A stretch of 64,000 nucleotides of DNA from positions 29,720 through 93,719 of the forward strand of contig JANWIG010000058.1 in the NCBI GenBank assembly GCA_025449975.1, given 5' to 3'. The notes under the pieces were generated by a model, which made no database searches, was not told the origin of the DNA, and saw only the letters and a list, made by a program, of their open reading frames with translations. This DNA comes from Thermoactinomycetaceae bacterium. Its GTDB lineage: Bacteria > Bacillota > Bacilli > Thermoactinomycetales > Thermoactinomycetaceae. The position numbers and the translations under genes are program-made. Below are positions 18,399 through 27,776 of the stretch, piece after piece (the first letter of the stretch is position 1; each line of letters opens with the position of its first letter).

Positions 18399-19319
18399 TT
18401 ATTTTTCCTGTTTTTTATCCATATTCTTTAACGCCACGGCAATTTGTGCAGCGACTTTGGCATTGTGTTTGACTAAAGCAATATTGGTAGCCAAACTTTT
18501 TCCATCGGTCATTTGTACGATTTGTTTAAGTTGAAAAGGAGTCACCTCTTTTCCGCTAACTCCTTGCTGATCAGCGATCTTCAACGCTTGAACAATCATC
18601 TCCTCGATCTCCTCACAAGGAATTTCCTCTTCCTTTGGCACAGGATTGGCGATCACCGCCCCTCCTTGTAAGCCGAGTCGCCATTTTGTATCCAATAGTC
18701 TAGCAACCTCTGCGGGCGAATTCAGACGAAAGTCTACAGGATGACCACTTTCCCGTGAATAAAACGAAGGGAATTGATCGCACTTAAAACCGACGACCGG
18801 AACACCGTGAGTCTCGAGATATTCTAAAGTACGACCGATATCCAAAATCGATTTTACTCCGGCACAAACCACAGCGACATTGGTATGAGCCAACTCAAAT
18901 AAATCCGCTGAGACATCCCAAGTCGTCTCTCCTCCTCGATGGACTCCTCCAATCCCTCCTGTTGCAAAGACTCGAATCCCTGCCATTTGCGCAGCAATCA
19001 TTGTACCTGCTACCGTTGTTGCCCCGATCTTCCCCGTTGCCAATACATAGGAAAAATCACGACGGCTCACCTTTTCTACTTCAGAAGACTTGGCAAAGAG
19101 CTCTTTTTCCTCTAGGGTAAGACCGATTTTAATCTGTCCATCCATCAGCCCAATCGTAGCCGGTGTGGCTCCATTCTGGCGAACGATTTCTTCTAATTCT
19201 ATTGCTGTTTCTAAATTTTCGGGATATGGCATTCCATGAGAGATAATGGTTGTTTCCAAAGCAACGACTGGCTGATTCATCTCCAGCGCTTGCTTTACTT
19301 CCTTGGTCAACGCTAGCAT
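18399..19319 (-). CDS. psuG: Pseudouridine-5'-phosphate glycosidase
   Basis: Cleaves the C-C bond of pseudouridine 5'-phosphate to uracil and ribose 5-phosphate. 306 residues with the family signature [18 protein letters not shown] near the start, TTVAGTM in the middle and [11 protein letters not shown]. The start MLALTKEV at 19319 follows AAAGGAT; the longer upstream frame overlaps psuK and lacks family similarity. It follows psuK by two bases, so the two are coupled. Confidence 0.93.
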   Translation of the reverse strand: MLALTKEVKQALEMNQPVVALETTIISHGMPYPENLETAIELEEIVRQNGATPATIGLMDGQIKIGLTLEEKELFAKSSEVEKVSRRDFSYVLATGKIGATTVAGTMIAAQMAGIRVFATGGIGGVHRGGETTWDVSADLFELAHTNVAVVCAGVKSILDIGRTLEYLETHGVPVVGFKCDQFPSFYSRESGHPVDFRLNSPAEVARLLDTKWRLGLQGGAVIANPVPKEEEIPCEEIEEMIVQALKIADQQGVSGKEVTPFQLKQIVQMTDGKSLATNIALVKHNAKVAAQIAVALKNMDKKQEK

Positions 19320-19321
19320 AG

Positions 19322-20413
19322 CTAGATCCTTTCTACTAATGAATATATTTCTTTTGGATGCAATAAAGGAGAAACAGACTCTGTTGTCTGAACAGTCAAT
19401 GTAGCCGAAGCCATTCCCAACTGACAAGCACGTAAGATATTCTCCTCATGAATCATTCCAAATAAAAATCCAGCAGCAAAAGCGTCTCCGACACCACTCA
19501 CATCGACGACTTCAATATCTTTTAGTGGAATCAGGTGTCCCATCTCTCCGTTCGAAGCATAAAAGACTCCTTGATCCCCCAGCGTAACCACCACATTGGT
19601 CACGCCACGCTCCAAAATTCTTTTCGCTGCTTCACGACAATCTGCTAACGACTTGATCGGCATTTGCGCCAACCATTCTGCCTCCAACCGATTTGGCAAA
19701 ATAGTATTGATTCCTTCTAAACGATCCGGTAGCTTTTGCACTTTTACCAGTGAGACGGGATCGATATATAATGGAATATTCTCTTCCTGACAACATTGAA
19801 TGATGTATTGCAGAACATCTTTGGGCAAATCCGTATCTGCAAAGATCGCCTGTGAACTGGTTAAATAAGCCCGTTTTTCACGAATCATCTCGGGGGTAAT
19901 CCGATCAAAAATCGCCTGATCCAATAAAGAGACCAGCATCTCCCCATCATAATCAAAAAGGGTAGTCATTGTACTCGTCCGCTCATTTGGAAAGGTCCAT
20001 ACTTGGCTGACATCGACTCCATACTTCTGTGTCTCTTGCAGCAACCATTTCCCTTCTTTATCATTCCCCACACAACTCATTAAAGCAACATTGCAATCAA
20101 GGCGCCCTAAATTTTCAGCTACATTTCGGGCAAGCCCTCCGCAAGACTCTACTACATTGACTGGATTCATGGTGTGAAATTGAACCTTTTGCTTACCCAA
20201 AGCCTTCCGTTCCAAATTGGTTCCGCCAATGCAAGTAATCAGTGAAGGCTTTTTTAAAATATAGGCGCGTCCAATGATTTCACCGCGTTTGGTTAAACTG
20301 GCAATATATCCAGCTACCGCGGAACGAGAAATTCCCATTTTATTCGCAAGCTCTTGCTGGGTAATAAATGGATTCATCTGTATGTATTCTAAAATTTGTT
20401 TTTCCTTATCCAC
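19322..20413 (-). CDS. psuK: Pseudouridine kinase with N-terminal winged helix
   Basis: PfkB-family kinase predicted to phosphorylate pseudouridine for PsuG. From the GTG at 20413 (363 residues), residues about 1-50 form a helix-turn-helix ([20 protein letters not shown]), followed by the sugar-kinase domain with [13 protein letters not shown] and the C-terminal PfkB signature [13 protein letters not shown] carrying the catalytic Asp. The HTH-kinase arrangement is known among Firmicute PfkB kinases and suggests self-regulation. The true start is uncertain: a longer frame begins at GTG 20518 without a ribosome binding site. Confidence 0.87.
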   Translation of the reverse strand: MDKEKQILEYIQMNPFITQQELANKMGISRSAVAGYIASLTKRGEIIGRAYILKKPSLITCIGGTNLERKALGKQKVQFHTMNPVNVVESCGGLARNVAENLGRLDCNVALMSCVGNDKEGKWLLQETQKYGVDVSQVWTFPNERTSTMTTLFDYDGEMLVSLLDQAIFDRITPEMIREKRAYLTSSQAIFADTDLPKDVLQYIIQCCQEENIPLYIDPVSLVKVQKLPDRLEGINTILPNRLEAEWLAQMPIKSLADCREAAKRILERGVTNVVVTLGDQGVFYASNGEMGHLIPLKDIEVVDVSGVGDAFAAGFLFGMIHEENILRACQLGMASATLTVQTTESVSPLLHPKEIYSLVERI

Positions 20414-20707
20414 TAAATCCCATCCTTCGCTCTTTCCTAGATGTTTCTCCCAATCTCTTTTTTCAATCCATCCGCCATCGACTTTTCGATCACTTCCAGA
20501 AAGGTCTTTGCTTTGCACGAGTTTAGTTTACTTAACCAAACCGTCTTATTTAAATATAAATGGCAAATTTACAAATAGCAAATCAATAAACCCCTCTCTT
20601 TCTTTCCCCTGAACTGCCCTAGACAACGGTTCTACTAAAAACATAGAATAGATAAAGACATCTTTTTTAGAAAAGTGTCCATCATACGATCAGATGGAGG
20701 TTTACAT

Positions 20708-21496
20708 ATGGATTTAGGGATTAAAAACCACGTAGCTCTGGTAGCGGCTTCGAGTAAAGGGCTAGGAAAAGCGACGGCATTTTGCTTAGCCAAAGAAGGA
20801 GCTAAAGTGATGATCACCAGCCGCAATCAAGAACAGCTAGCAGAAACAGCCAAAGAGATTCGAGCAGAGACAGGAGCGGAGGTCGATTATTACCCTGCTG
20901 ATTTAACCAAAGCGGAGCAGATCGCACGATTAATCGACGAGACGGTCAAGCGCTTTGGCACCATCCATATTTTAATCAACAATGCCGGTGGACCTCCTCC
21001 AGGCGACTTCGATCAATTTCAAGATGAAGACTGGCAAGCCGCCTTTGAATTAAATCTCCTTAGCACCATTCGCCTGATTCGTCATACCCTACCCTATATG
21101 CGAAAACAAAAATATGGTCGGATCGTCAACTTTACTTCTTCTTCTATTAAAGAACCGATCCCCGGTCTTATTTTGTCAAACACGATTCGCACTGCCGTCG
21201 TCGGCTTAGCAAAAAGTTTAGCTGCGGAGTTAGCTCCTGACCAAATTCTGATCAATACGATCGCTCCGGGACGGATCGCGACGGATCGTCTCGCTTCTTT
21301 GGATCAAAACAAAGCGCAACAATTGCAGATTTCGGTTGAAGAGGTGCAAAAGCAATTTTTTGCGAAAATTCCACTGGGTCGCTATGGTGAACCAGCTGAG
21401 TTCGCAAAAGTAGCTACCTTCTTAGCTTCCCAAGCCAATTCATACCTCACGGGACAATCGATCTTAGTCGATGGTGGAATGGTTCGCTCGATTTAA
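20708..21496 (+). CDS. SDR-family oxidoreductase lacking the YxxxK motif
   Basis: 262 residues in the classical short-chain dehydrogenase fold: cofactor loop VAASSKGLGKA (about 12-22), INNAGG (about 90-95) and a C-terminal YLTGQSILVDGGM. At the catalytic site the usual Tyr-x-x-x-Lys is replaced: the aligned segment GLILSNTIRTAVVG places Ser157 and Arg161 where Tyr and Lys belong. A subgroup annotated as 3-oxoacyl-ACP reductase-like shows the same change, so this may be an ancient variant with altered chemistry rather than a dead gene. GGAGG precedes ATG 20708 by 7 nt. Confidence 0.85.
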   Translation: MDLGIKNHVALVAASSKGLGKATAFCLAKEGAKVMITSRNQEQLAETAKEIRAETGAEVDYYPADLTKAEQIARLIDETVKRFGTIHILINNAGGPPPGDFDQFQDEDWQAAFELNLLSTIRLIRHTLPYMRKQKYGRIVNFTSSSIKEPIPGLILSNTIRTAVVGLAKSLAAELAPDQILINTIAPGRIATDRLASLDQNKAQQLQISVEEVQKQFFAKIPLGRYGEPAEFAKVATFLASQANSYLTGQSILVDGGMVRSI

Positions 21497-21516
21497 TAGC
21501 TAAAAAATAAATCAAC

Positions 21517-21554
21517 AAAGCGGAGACTCGCATCGAGTTCTCCGCTTTCTTTTA
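21517..21554. terminator. Bidirectional terminator after SDR gene
   Basis: AAAGCGGAGACTCG / CGAGTTCTCCGCTTT with a three-base loop, then T-rich sequence. Confidence 0.8.
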
Positions 21555-21577
21555 CATGATCAATTATAAAGGATGAA

Positions 21578-22108
21578 TTATTTCGAATAACTCGGTTCTA
21601 AGATATGCATCGCATACTGTTTGGCACTGAGTAAAATTTCCCGATCCGAAGCCAGATTCGCATTAAAAAACTTAAAAATCGGCATCATTCTCATTCCCGT
21701 TAAATTCGCCATCGCTTGAAAAGGACGGAATAATTCCTCAATAGTAAATAGATTAAAACCGCTTCGTTGATAAGATTCAGCTGGAGCCCCAATCGAAACC
21801 GCTAGAAAGATTTCTTTACCGCGCAATTTTAAACCATCCATTCCAGACCATAAATAAGTTAATACCTCATCTTGCCACTTCTTGACGAGATAAGGAGGAC
21901 TAAACCAGAATAGTGGGAATTGGAAAACAATCCGATTATATTTAATAATCAGGTCTCGTTCAAAATAAATATTTATTTTTCCGTCTGGATATAAGCGGTA
22001 TAGATCGTGTATGGTGATATCGGGATACTTTCCCAACTCTTCAATCCAACATCGGTTTACTCTAGAACGTTCAAAATTGGGATGTGCTACGATTACTAAA
22101 GTTCTCAT
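21578..22108 (-). CDS. NAD(P)H-dependent flavodoxin-fold oxidoreductase
   Basis: 176 residues of the NQO1/KefF/MdaB-like family: TLVIVAHPNFERSRVN at the start (FMN phosphate loop), FQFPLFWFSPPYLVKKW in the middle and LFRPFQAMANLTGMRM later. Predicted FMN-bound quinone or azo reductase in the cytosol. ATG 22108 follows AGAAGGTG by 6 nt. A Rex-like operator lies about 70 bp upstream, which would suit a redox-controlled NADH-consuming enzyme. Confidence 0.85.
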   Translation of the reverse strand: MRTLVIVAHPNFERSRVNRCWIEELGKYPDITIHDLYRLYPDGKINIYFERDLIIKYNRIVFQFPLFWFSPPYLVKKWQDEVLTYLWSGMDGLKLRGKEIFLAVSIGAPAESYQRSGFNLFTIEELFRPFQAMANLTGMRMMPIFKFFNANLASDREILLSAKQYAMHILEPSYSK

Positions 22109-22177
22109 ATATTTCACCTTCTGGTTATGATAGTAGTTTAAATCCTCAAAAATGGAAAGATTATACAGACTGCGAAA

Positions 22178-22195
22178 TTGTTCACTTTTTCACAA
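22178..22195. promoter_or_regulatory. Rex-like operator upstream of flavin oxidoreductase
   Basis: TTGTTCACTTTTTCACAA: one half matches the Rex half-site TTCACAA exactly, the other (TTGTTCA versus TTGTGAA) at 5 of 7. Assignment is tentative. Confidence 0.35.
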
Positions 22196-22357
22196 TTCCC
22201 AACTCTGGTTTATTATAACTGAATTATACCGAAAGATTCCCCCAAAAAGTGAAAAAATATCTAAATTTTATTCAAAAAATTACTATATTCATTTTTCTTT
22301 CTCCAGCTTATTCTAATGGAAAGAAATACAATTGCTTCGCTCAAGCTATAATCCCAC

Positions 22358-22392
22358 AAAAAAACCCCACTCTTCCATAAGAAGAGTGAGGG
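22358..22392 (-). terminator. Terminator of the glutamate/dicarboxylate symporter gene
   Basis: Minus-strand stem of CCTCACTCTTC-like arms about 22381-22392 with 22365-22375, followed by seven T on the minus strand. Confidence 0.8.
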
Positions 22393-22407
22393 TATATTCT
22401 CCCGCTG

Positions 22408-23664
22408 TCATGCACCACTTTCGACCGGAAGTTCCTTGTTGCCACGCTTTTCTTCCCCTTTCGCTACGACACACGCAACGACCAAATCTCCAACCACGTT
22501 GGTAACGGTTCGACTCATATCGAGCAAACGGTCCACACCGAGTACAATCGCAATCCCTTCCACCGGTAAGCCAACAGCATTTAAGACCATCGCCAAGGTA
22601 ATCATCCCTGCTCCCGGTACCGCAGCCGTTCCAATCGAAGCCAACGTCGCTGTCAGAATAATCATCAGCTGCGCTTGAATATCTAACGGAATCCCATACA
22701 ATTGGGCAATAAAGACCACGGCCACCCCTTGCATGATCGCCGTTCCGTCCATATTGATCGTCGCCCCTAATGTGAGGACAAAACTGCTAATCGATTTGGG
22801 AATCTTTAGATTCCGCTCTGCGCATTCCATGGTAACAGGAAGCGTAGCTGCACTACTACTTGTCGTAAAAGCGACTTCCATTACTGGAAAAATCCCTTTT
22901 AAGAAAAAGACAGGGTTCATCTTAGCAAATAGAACTAACAAGATCGTATAACTAATAAACATATGGACCAATAGCGTGAAAATAATGGTCAACATATACC
23001 AGCCCATCGAACCAATCAAATCGATCCCCGCTGCTCCTACGGCGCGGGCAATCAAAGCAAAAGCTGCATAGGGAGCTGTTTTCATAATCAAGGCGACTAG
23101 CTTAATCATCACTTCATTGCTCTGATCGATAAACTCTTTTACCCGCGATACCTTCTCACCTAATAACGCCATCCCTATTCCAAAAAACAAGGCAAATACA
23201 ATAATTTGCAGCATTTCCGCCGATGCCAATGCTTGAACCGGATTTTCTGGAACAATATTCAGCAATGTTTCCTTTATATCAGGTGAAGCGCTGATCTCCG
23301 GTTTTTCTGTTCCCAGAGGAATATCGGTTCCTTCGCCTGGATTAATGACATTGGCTAGCAATAACGCAAATGTAATCGCTACGGCCGTCGTAATCAGATA
23401 TAAAGCAATCGTCTTACCGCCGATCCGGCCCAACTTTTTGGGATCTGCAATCCCTGCCGCTCCAATCGCAATGGAGAAAAAGACCAAAGGAACAACGATC
23501 ATTTTAATGGCTTTAATAAACAGTACACCGATTGGGTCAAACAAATATTCATTTAACGGTTCAAAAATATGTGGAAAATAAATATTTAAAATTAGACCGA
23601 CCAAAGCACCTGAAACAATCCCGATTAAAATTTTGGTTGTGATAGACAGCTTCTTCTTCGCCAA
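22408..23664 (-). CDS. Dicarboxylate/amino acid:cation symporter (GltP/GltT type)
   Basis: 418-residue inner-membrane protein of the DAACS family. It shows the serine-rich re-entrant loop SSSAATLPVTMECAERN, the motif GATINMDGTAIMQG and a C-terminal LGVDRLLDMSRTVTNVVGD, which bind substrate and cations in characterised glutamate/aspartate symporters. Likely imports glutamate or aspartate with protons or sodium. Single gene with its own terminator. Confidence 0.92.
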   Translation of the reverse strand: MAKKKLSITTKILIGIVSGALVGLILNIYFPHIFEPLNEYLFDPIGVLFIKAIKMIVVPLVFFSIAIGAAGIADPKKLGRIGGKTIALYLITTAVAITFALLLANVINPGEGTDIPLGTEKPEISASPDIKETLLNIVPENPVQALASAEMLQIIVFALFFGIGMALLGEKVSRVKEFIDQSNEVMIKLVALIMKTAPYAAFALIARAVGAAGIDLIGSMGWYMLTIIFTLLVHMFISYTILLVLFAKMNPVFFLKGIFPVMEVAFTTSSSAATLPVTMECAERNLKIPKSISSFVLTLGATINMDGTAIMQGVAVVFIAQLYGIPLDIQAQLMIILTATLASIGTAAVPGAGMITLAMVLNAVGLPVEGIAIVLGVDRLLDMSRTVTNVVGDLVVACVVAKGEEKRGNKELPVESGA

Positions 23665-23978
23665 TAAAGATCACCTCTTGTTTATCATTTTAACTTTGAA
23701 CTTCTGAGACCGAACAAACATCCATCTTTTGTTAAACTTCCCACGCTTTTCTAATGAATACATAATGTTCAGTTATCATTATGACAAAATGTATTCGATA
23801 TTTAATTTTATATATTCATTTTATCAAAAAAATCCCTCAATTAGAATGCGAAAAAATCATTTATTTTAGTTCCATCTGATTCTCTTTTATTCTTATTTTC
23901 CTAAGATTTTTAGTAAATATAGCAGGCTTTTCCCTCTTTATGGAAAATTTGATACCTATAATGAAAGGGGGAAGCTAC
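23665..23978. other. Intergenic region between divergent genes
   Basis: About 310 AT-rich bases separating the symporter gene (minus) from the unknown gene (plus). I see promoter-like AT tracts but no specific site worth naming. Confidence 0.3.
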
Positions 23979-24776
23979 GTGACCAATCGCTTGTTGATGA
24001 TCGATGACATCCAGATCGATTTCACAAAATTAGAGCGACAATTTTACAAAAAGATACAGGTCAAATTTTTCGACTATATCCATTTTATTGCTGAATGGTT
24101 TGCTTATTCGTGGCTTACAGATAGTAAAAATCAAAAACAATCCTTTCCAGCGAAACAGTCATTCTCGTTTCATTCCTATCCCCAACTCTACCATTATGTC
24201 CATGGGGATCGTCGTGAGAATTCACCATCTAAAAACCAAAAAGGTTTCGCCACTCACGAAACCGACTTAAATCAACTCGAAAATTTAACGGATATTTGGC
24301 TCACTGATCAGCTGGAAAACTTCCTCGGTGAACAATTTTCCCATCTCCCTACTCACCGTTTCAATCGCTTGCTCGGAAGTTGCTTGGAAACCTTCCAAGA
24401 ATCCAAAAAGGTTTTAGCTTATGATCTCATTCAAAAAGTGTTGATCATGGATAGCAAATTTCTATTTGAACTGGGCAAAGAGCATGCACTCCTCCAGATC
24501 AAAAAAGAAGAGTTTGCAGATGTCATCCAAAAAAAACAGGAAGAAGAATTGGAACGCACGCGCTCCCTCTTGCTTAAAAAACTTCAAAACCAATACAAAC
24601 AAACTTACCACGAAAGTTTTCCTCTGCGGATCAACCGCCATTTATATGAAGATAAAATCAAGCCACTTCTTATTGAGCTTCTTAAGCAAGGAATTCCCCT
24701 TCATCATATTCGCTCGCTCAGCAAATATACTTGTTGGACAAAAAGCGTTTGCAATGAATTAAAAAAATTTCAATAA
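23979..24776 (+). CDS. Hypothetical protein, 265 residues
   Basis: The likely start is the GTG at 23979, 7 nt after GGGGG; the upstream ATG at 23940 has no ribosome binding site. No family was recognised. The sequence is aromatic- and charge-rich in the N-terminal half (FFDYIHFIAEWFAYSWL), contains a coiled-coil-like stretch at about residues 190-215 (KKEEFADVIQKKQEEELERT), and ends in a helical segment (HHIRSLSKYTCWTKSVCNEL) that could be a helix-turn-helix. Flanked by a terminator. Function unknown. Confidence 0.65.
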   Translation: MTNRLLMIDDIQIDFTKLERQFYKKIQVKFFDYIHFIAEWFAYSWLTDSKNQKQSFPAKQSFSFHSYPQLYHYVHGDRRENSPSKNQKGFATHETDLNQLENLTDIWLTDQLENFLGEQFSHLPTHRFNRLLGSCLETFQESKKVLAYDLIQKVLIMDSKFLFELGKEHALLQIKKEEFADVIQKKQEEELERTRSLLLKKLQNQYKQTYHESFPLRINRHLYEDKIKPLLIELLKQGIPLHHIRSLSKYTCWTKSVCNELKKFQ

Positions 24777-24788
24777 TCTATCCCCTCA

Positions 24789-24840
24789 ACGAATCGATTT
24801 CGAACGATCCCGCTTTGCTCTTTTTTCGAAATCGATTCCC
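24789..24840 (+). terminator. Terminator after the 265-residue gene
   Basis: Perfect stem GAATCGATTTCGAA (24791-24804) / TTCGAAATCGATTC (24825-24838) followed by pyrimidine-rich sequence. Confidence 0.7.
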
Positions 24841-25112
24841 TTCTTTCTTCAATTTTTTTCACTTCTTTCCTTTTCTCGCTAATTGCATTTTAATAAAAAA
24901 TTTTATATAATTTTTAAATGAAAATAATTGATGTCAAAATTCCTTTGCATCACAAACCCATTTCTAAACATACTAAACATCTATATTACTGAAATTTCGA
25001 ACTGATAAAAAGTGAAAAAATAGTTAATATTATTTCTGATAGCTAGCATTATATTTATTTCATGGTATATTTTCATTATCACATCAAATTAAAAAAAGGA
25101 GGTTGGATCTCT

Positions 25113-25436
25113 GTGGCACCCCAGCAGCAGAGAAGAAAAAGTACAGCACCTGATTGGCAGGCCATTGCGAGTTCTGAAGAGTTCAAAAAACTGATGGCCA
25201 GAAAGAAACGATTTTTAGTCATTGCAACGATCTTCTTTATCGTCTACTATTTTTCGTTGCCAATCGCTGCCGGCTATTTCCAAGACATCTTAAATGTCAA
25301 AGTGATGGGGTCTGTCAATCTAGCTTATCTATTCGCCTTATCTCAATTTTTCATGGCATGGATTTTAGCAATCATTTATGTCCGTCACGCCAATAAAACG
25401 GACCAAATCATCGAAGAAATTAAGAAAAAATACTAG
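25113..25436 (+). CDS. DUF485 membrane protein, copy 1
   Basis: 107 residues with two transmembrane helices (about residues 37-60 and 74-97). DUF485 (YjcH-type) proteins are encoded next to actP-type symporters and are thought to assist them. The start is GTG at 25113, 10 nt after GGAGG. Only 21 bp separate it from the symporter gene. It shares ASSEEFKKLMARKKRF and SVNLAYLFALSQF with copy 2 at 27441. Confidence 0.88.
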   Translation: MAPQQQRRKSTAPDWQAIASSEEFKKLMARKKRFLVIATIFFIVYYFSLPIAAGYFQDILNVKVMGSVNLAYLFALSQFFMAWILAIIYVRHANKTDQIIEEIKKKY

Positions 25437-25457
25437 AGTCTAAAGGAGGTTCCCCAA

Positions 25458-26972
25458 ATGCAATCTGCCCACACATCTGCCTTTATCACCTTTATCGCCT
25501 TTGTTGCCCTTACGATGCTCATTACATATTGGGCTTCGAAGCGAACTAGCAGTGCGGAAGATTTCTACACAGCTGGACGTAGTATTCCCGGTTGGCAAAA
25601 CGGGATTGCGATTGCCGGGGATTACATGAGTGCTGCTTCCTTTTTAGGAATTGCCGGTTTAATTGCATTATTCGGCTTTGATGGTTTTTTGTATTCAGTT
25701 GGTTGGCTCGTTGCTTACCTTTTGATTCTATTAGTGGTAGCGGAACCATTACGTAATACAGGTCGATATACTCTAGCTGACATGGTTGCCTATCGGATGC
25801 GTTCAAGATCCATTCGTTCGATTGCAGCACTGAACACGCTAGCTATTGTTACTTTCTATATGATTGCCCAATTGGTTGGCGCTGGATTGATTATCAATCT
25901 ACTCATTGGGCTCGAAGTAGAAGTGGCTATTATCGTAGTAGGAATACTTATGATATTCTATGTGGTATTCGGTGGAATGTTAGCAACTACCTGGGTGCAG
26001 ATCATCAAAGCATTCCTATTAATGGGCGGAACAGTGATCCTAACATTCCTCGTCTTAAAAGAATTTAACTTTAGTGTCATCGCTATGTTTGATCAAGTAG
26101 CCGATGAATTTGGACAAAGCTTCCATGAACCTGGATTAAAATATACTAGCCCACTCGATAACATTTCACTTTCCGTCGGTCTTATTCTAGGTACAGCCGG
26201 TCTTCCACATATTCTGGTTCGTTTCTACACCGTACCAAACGCTAAAGAAGCACGTAAGTCAGTTGTGTGGGCAATGTTTATTATCGGTGCTTTCTATGTT
26301 ATGACCATTTTCTTAGGCCTTGGCGCTGCAACTCTTGTAGGTCACAAAGCGATTAAAGCGGCTGATATTTCCGGAAACATGGCTGCACCACTATTAGCCG
26401 AAGTATTAGGTGGAGAACTTCTCCTCGCCTTTATTGCTGCGGTAGGTTTTGCGACCATTTTGGCTGTGGTAGCAGGACTGGTGATCTCCGGTGCAGGTGC
26501 TTTCGCCCACGACTTCTATGCATACGTCATACGCAATGGAAATGCAAGTGAAGAGGAACAAATCAATGTGGCTCGTTGGGCATCTGTCGGTGTAGGGATT
26601 GTATCCATTATCTTAGCTTTGTTAGCAAAAGAGCAAAACGTTGCTTTCTTGGTTTCTCTCGCCTTTGCTGTTGCTGCAAGCGCTAACTTACCAGTTATTC
26701 TCTTTAGTATCTTCTGGAGAAGATTTAATACTTCTGGAGCAGTCATTGGAATGCTTGCCGGACTGATTAGCTCACTGGTCTTAGTGGTCCTCAGTCCAAA
26801 CGTGATGGGAGAAGGATCTGCTATCTTCCCATTACAAAATCCAGCGCTTGTCTCTGTACCGATTGGTTTCCTAGGAGCGATTATTGGTACATTCCTCACT
26901 CGCGATTACATTGCAGAAGAAAAACACACCGAACTCTCTGTTCGTGCAACCACCGGAATTGGTGCAGAATAA
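25458..26972 (+). CDS. Sodium:solute symporter, ActP-like, copy 1
   Basis: 504-residue SSS-family permease with about 13 transmembrane segments. It begins with the ActP-type sequence [19 protein letters not shown] and has [14 protein letters not shown] in the middle, as in acetate/monocarboxylate permeases. AAAGGAGG lies 9 nt before the ATG. It forms a two-gene module with the DUF485 gene before it. The paralogous module follows directly. Probable substrate acetate, pyruvate or another short-chain acid. Confidence 0.9.
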   Translation: MQSAHTSAFITFIAFVALTMLITYWASKRTSSAEDFYTAGRSIPGWQNGIAIAGDYMSAASFLGIAGLIALFGFDGFLYSVGWLVAYLLILLVVAEPLRNTGRYTLADMVAYRMRSRSIRSIAALNTLAIVTFYMIAQLVGAGLIINLLIGLEVEVAIIVVGILMIFYVVFGGMLATTWVQIIKAFLLMGGTVILTFLVLKEFNFSVIAMFDQVADEFGQSFHEPGLKYTSPLDNISLSVGLILGTAGLPHILVRFYTVPNAKEARKSVVWAMFIIGAFYVMTIFLGLGAATLVGHKAIKAADISGNMAAPLLAEVLGGELLLAFIAAVGFATILAVVAGLVISGAGAFAHDFYAYVIRNGNASEEEQINVARWASVGVGIVSIILALLAKEQNVAFLVSLAFAVAASANLPVILFSIFWRRFNTSGAVIGMLAGLISSLVLVVLSPNVMGEGSAIFPLQNPALVSVPIGFLGAIIGTFLTRDYIAEEKHTELSVRATTGIGAE

Positions 26973-27440
26973 GAGCTGAAGAATTATCCACAAAAAGATT
27001 CTCTCCATTTTTCTTCAAATCATCTGCTCTTTCCCGTTCAGATCAAGGCGATCTGGGCGGGAAATCTTCCTTCCATTTTCTTTTCCCTATTAGATCCAAA
27101 CAAATAGCTTATCTATAGGTCTATGGTCTCTACTATTTCTACTATTATAGTGAGATTTGTAGACTAATTATTTACTAGTATATTTCACCACCTGATTTCC
27201 TACTCATTAAATCTTTACAAAAAATTCACTTACTTTCTATAAGAAAGCGCTTTATTTCTTCATTTTTATAAACATATTTAACTACCAAGTTAAAAAATCA
27301 TTTTGTCAATAATATCCGTAAGAATAATTTTATGCAAAATTTTGCTCTATCAATGTACAAATATAGTTATTATATGATATATTTATATCAAGTCCTAATC
27401 ACTACAAACTATTAAGGTTAATTACAAAGGAGGAATGACT
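26973..27440. other. Intergenic region between the two DUF485-actP modules
   Basis: Contains a GC-rich hairpin at about 27031-27062 (TTCCCGTTCAGATC / GATCTGGGCGGGAA) that may end the first module, and a cre-like site at 27241-27254. The rest is AT-rich, so the second module probably has its own promoter. Confidence 0.55.
27241..27254. promoter_or_regulatory. cre-like site upstream of second DUF485-actP module
   Basis: AAGAAAGCGCTTTA contains the palindrome AAAGCGCTTT, close to the CcpA cre consensus. Carbon catabolite repression is known for acetate uptake genes in Bacilli. The distance to the start is about 190 bp. Confidence 0.5.
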
Positions 27441-27770
27441 GTGTCAACCCAACGGGAAAAAGTCTTGGCAAGTGGCATTGACTGGCATGTAATTGCTGAG
27501 TCAGAGGAATTCAAACAAATGATGGCTAAAAAGAAGCGATTTACTGTAAGCGCTACCATTTTCTTTGTTATCTATTACTTTACTCTTCCGATTCTCGCCG
27601 GATACTCTGAAATCCTTAACACACAGATCTTCGGTTCGGTAAACCTGGCTTATCTCTTTGCCTTATCCCAATTTGTCATGGCTTGGGTTCTAGCTATCGT
27701 TTATGTTCGTCACGCTGACAACCTAGACAAATTAGTTGACGCTATTATTCAAAAGAATAAAGGAGGTTAA
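27441..27770 (+). CDS. DUF485 membrane protein, copy 2
   Basis: 109 residues, two transmembrane helices, closely similar to the protein at 25113 over AESEEFKQMMAKKKRF, SVNLAYLFALSQF and IVYVRHADN. The GTG at 27441 is preferred, 7 nt after GGAGG; an ATG two codons upstream overlaps the ribosome binding site. Six bases separate it from the second symporter gene. Confidence 0.88.
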   Translation: MSTQREKVLASGIDWHVIAESEEFKQMMAKKKRFTVSATIFFVIYYFTLPILAGYSEILNTQIFGSVNLAYLFALSQFVMAWVLAIVYVRHADNLDKLVDAIIQKNKGG

Positions 27771-27776
27771 TATATA

